DNA from: a bacterium
GTDB taxonomy: Bacteria; Patescibacteriota; WWE3; 2-01-FULL-39-13; JAQBTZ01
Direction of reading: 5' to 3'
Length of the DNA: 6,342 bases
Assembly (NCBI GenBank): GCA_027624675.1
Contig: JAQBTZ010000035.1
Location: 1 to 6,342, forward strand
Shown: positions 6,104 to 6,342 of the stretch, one piece after another
Layout of the letters: each line of letters starts with the position of its first letter
Numbering within the stretch: position 1 is the stretch's first letter
Notes under the pieces: model-generated
Seen by the model: the letters and a program-made list of their open reading frames with translations, nothing else
What the model was told of the DNA's origin: nothing
Databases searched by the model: none
Made by a program: the position numbers and the translations under genes

Positions 6104-6342
6104 GTTTGAAAAAGAATAAACAATAGATTGTGTCTAAGTTTCGTTGAATATAAGGCGTTTCCAAATACACATAAAAATGTGTGCATTTGGAAATAAAGTC
6201 AAATAGTTAGTTAGTAGTTTACGTAGATAAATATGAAAAAACGGCGAGGGTTTGCAGTAGCAATAACAATTGTTAATGGCCAAAAAAGACGCAGAAACAC
6301 AACAATGACCTTGTCTGTAGTGTCACGGTTCTTATAGACATA
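6104..6342. other. right-edge region without a convincing gene
   Basis: Apart from the hairpin at 6158-6193 I see only two short candidates, on opposite strands over the same bases. On the plus strand, ATG at 6233 opens 34 codons to TAG at 6335-6337; the product begins MKKRRGFAVAITIV and is basic, with no promoter or Shine-Dalgarno I trust. On the minus strand a frame is open from the right edge to TAA at 6211-6213 (43 residues, hydrophobic, with RLFWPLTIVIATA); it could be the tail of a gene beyond the window. Neither resembles a family I recognise, and at most one is real. Confidence 0.3.
6158..6193. repeat. inverted repeat / hairpin upstream of the AbiE operon
   Basis: TTTCCAAAT (6158-6166) pairs with ATTTGGAAA (6185-6193), and ACACAT (6167-6172) pairs with ATGTGT (6177-6182) around an AAAA loop. 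The only defect is a 2-base bulge (GC, 6183-6184). This 15-bp stem is strong for such AT-rich DNA. Neither side has a T-run, so a standard intrinsic terminator is not supported. It could end a transcript coming from the right edge, be a protein-binding site, or be a mobile-element remnant. Confidence 0.5.

Noticed and set aside
6233..6337. Short ORF starting MKKRRGFAVAITIV, which recalls a type IV prepilin leader (KRRGF before a hydrophobic stretch).
   Set aside because: It lacks the Glu5 of pilins, the hydrophobic run is only about 8 residues, basic residues follow at once, and it stops after 34 codons.

Overview
The window is AT-rich (roughly a third G+C by eye) and carries five protein-coding genes with short intergenic gaps. 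The organism looks like a small-genome bacterium, plausibly of the Candidate Phyla Radiation (Patescibacteria). Three things suggest this: a large membrane O-antigen-ligase/Wzy-like protein fused to a TPR tail, a very divergent adenylate kinase, and promoters whose -10 boxes sit only 6-10 bases from the likely start codons with no visible Shine-Dalgarno. This is inference; no marker gene settles it. No in-frame TGA interrupts any gene and one gene ends in TGA, so the standard code fits.

Layout. Bases 2-883 (+) are the 3' part of an adenylate-kinase-like nucleoside monophosphate kinase whose P-loop lies off the left edge. It converges on a 772-residue O-antigen ligase/Wzy-like membrane protein with C-terminal TPRs (958-3273, -). 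The two are separated by a perfect 20-bp stem-loop terminator at 891-932. A 102-bp divergent promoter region then leads to a CaCA-family calcium/sodium antiporter (3376-4335, +). Bases 4336-4557 have no gene but are packed with inverted repeats. Next comes a complete two-gene AbiE type IV toxin-antitoxin operon on the minus strand: antitoxin/regulator AbiEi (5414-6040), then nucleotidyltransferase toxin AbiEii (4558-5412), with 1 base between them. It is driven by a consensus sigma70-type promoter overlapped by inverted repeats that are candidate autoregulatory sites. The last ~240 bases hold a hairpin and only short unconvincing ORFs.

The genes do not form one pathway. Nucleotide metabolism, envelope glycan assembly and ion homeostasis genes are next to a defence/stability module. 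The AbiE pair, bounded by structured non-coding DNA on its downstream side, is the accessory element. No wholly new system is evident. The most informative signals are the AbiE promoter/operator architecture, the leaderless-like start geometry shared by three transcription units, the structured gap at 4350-4556, and two key-residue departures: Tyr instead of His in the ligase motif, and an Arg lost from the kinase lid.
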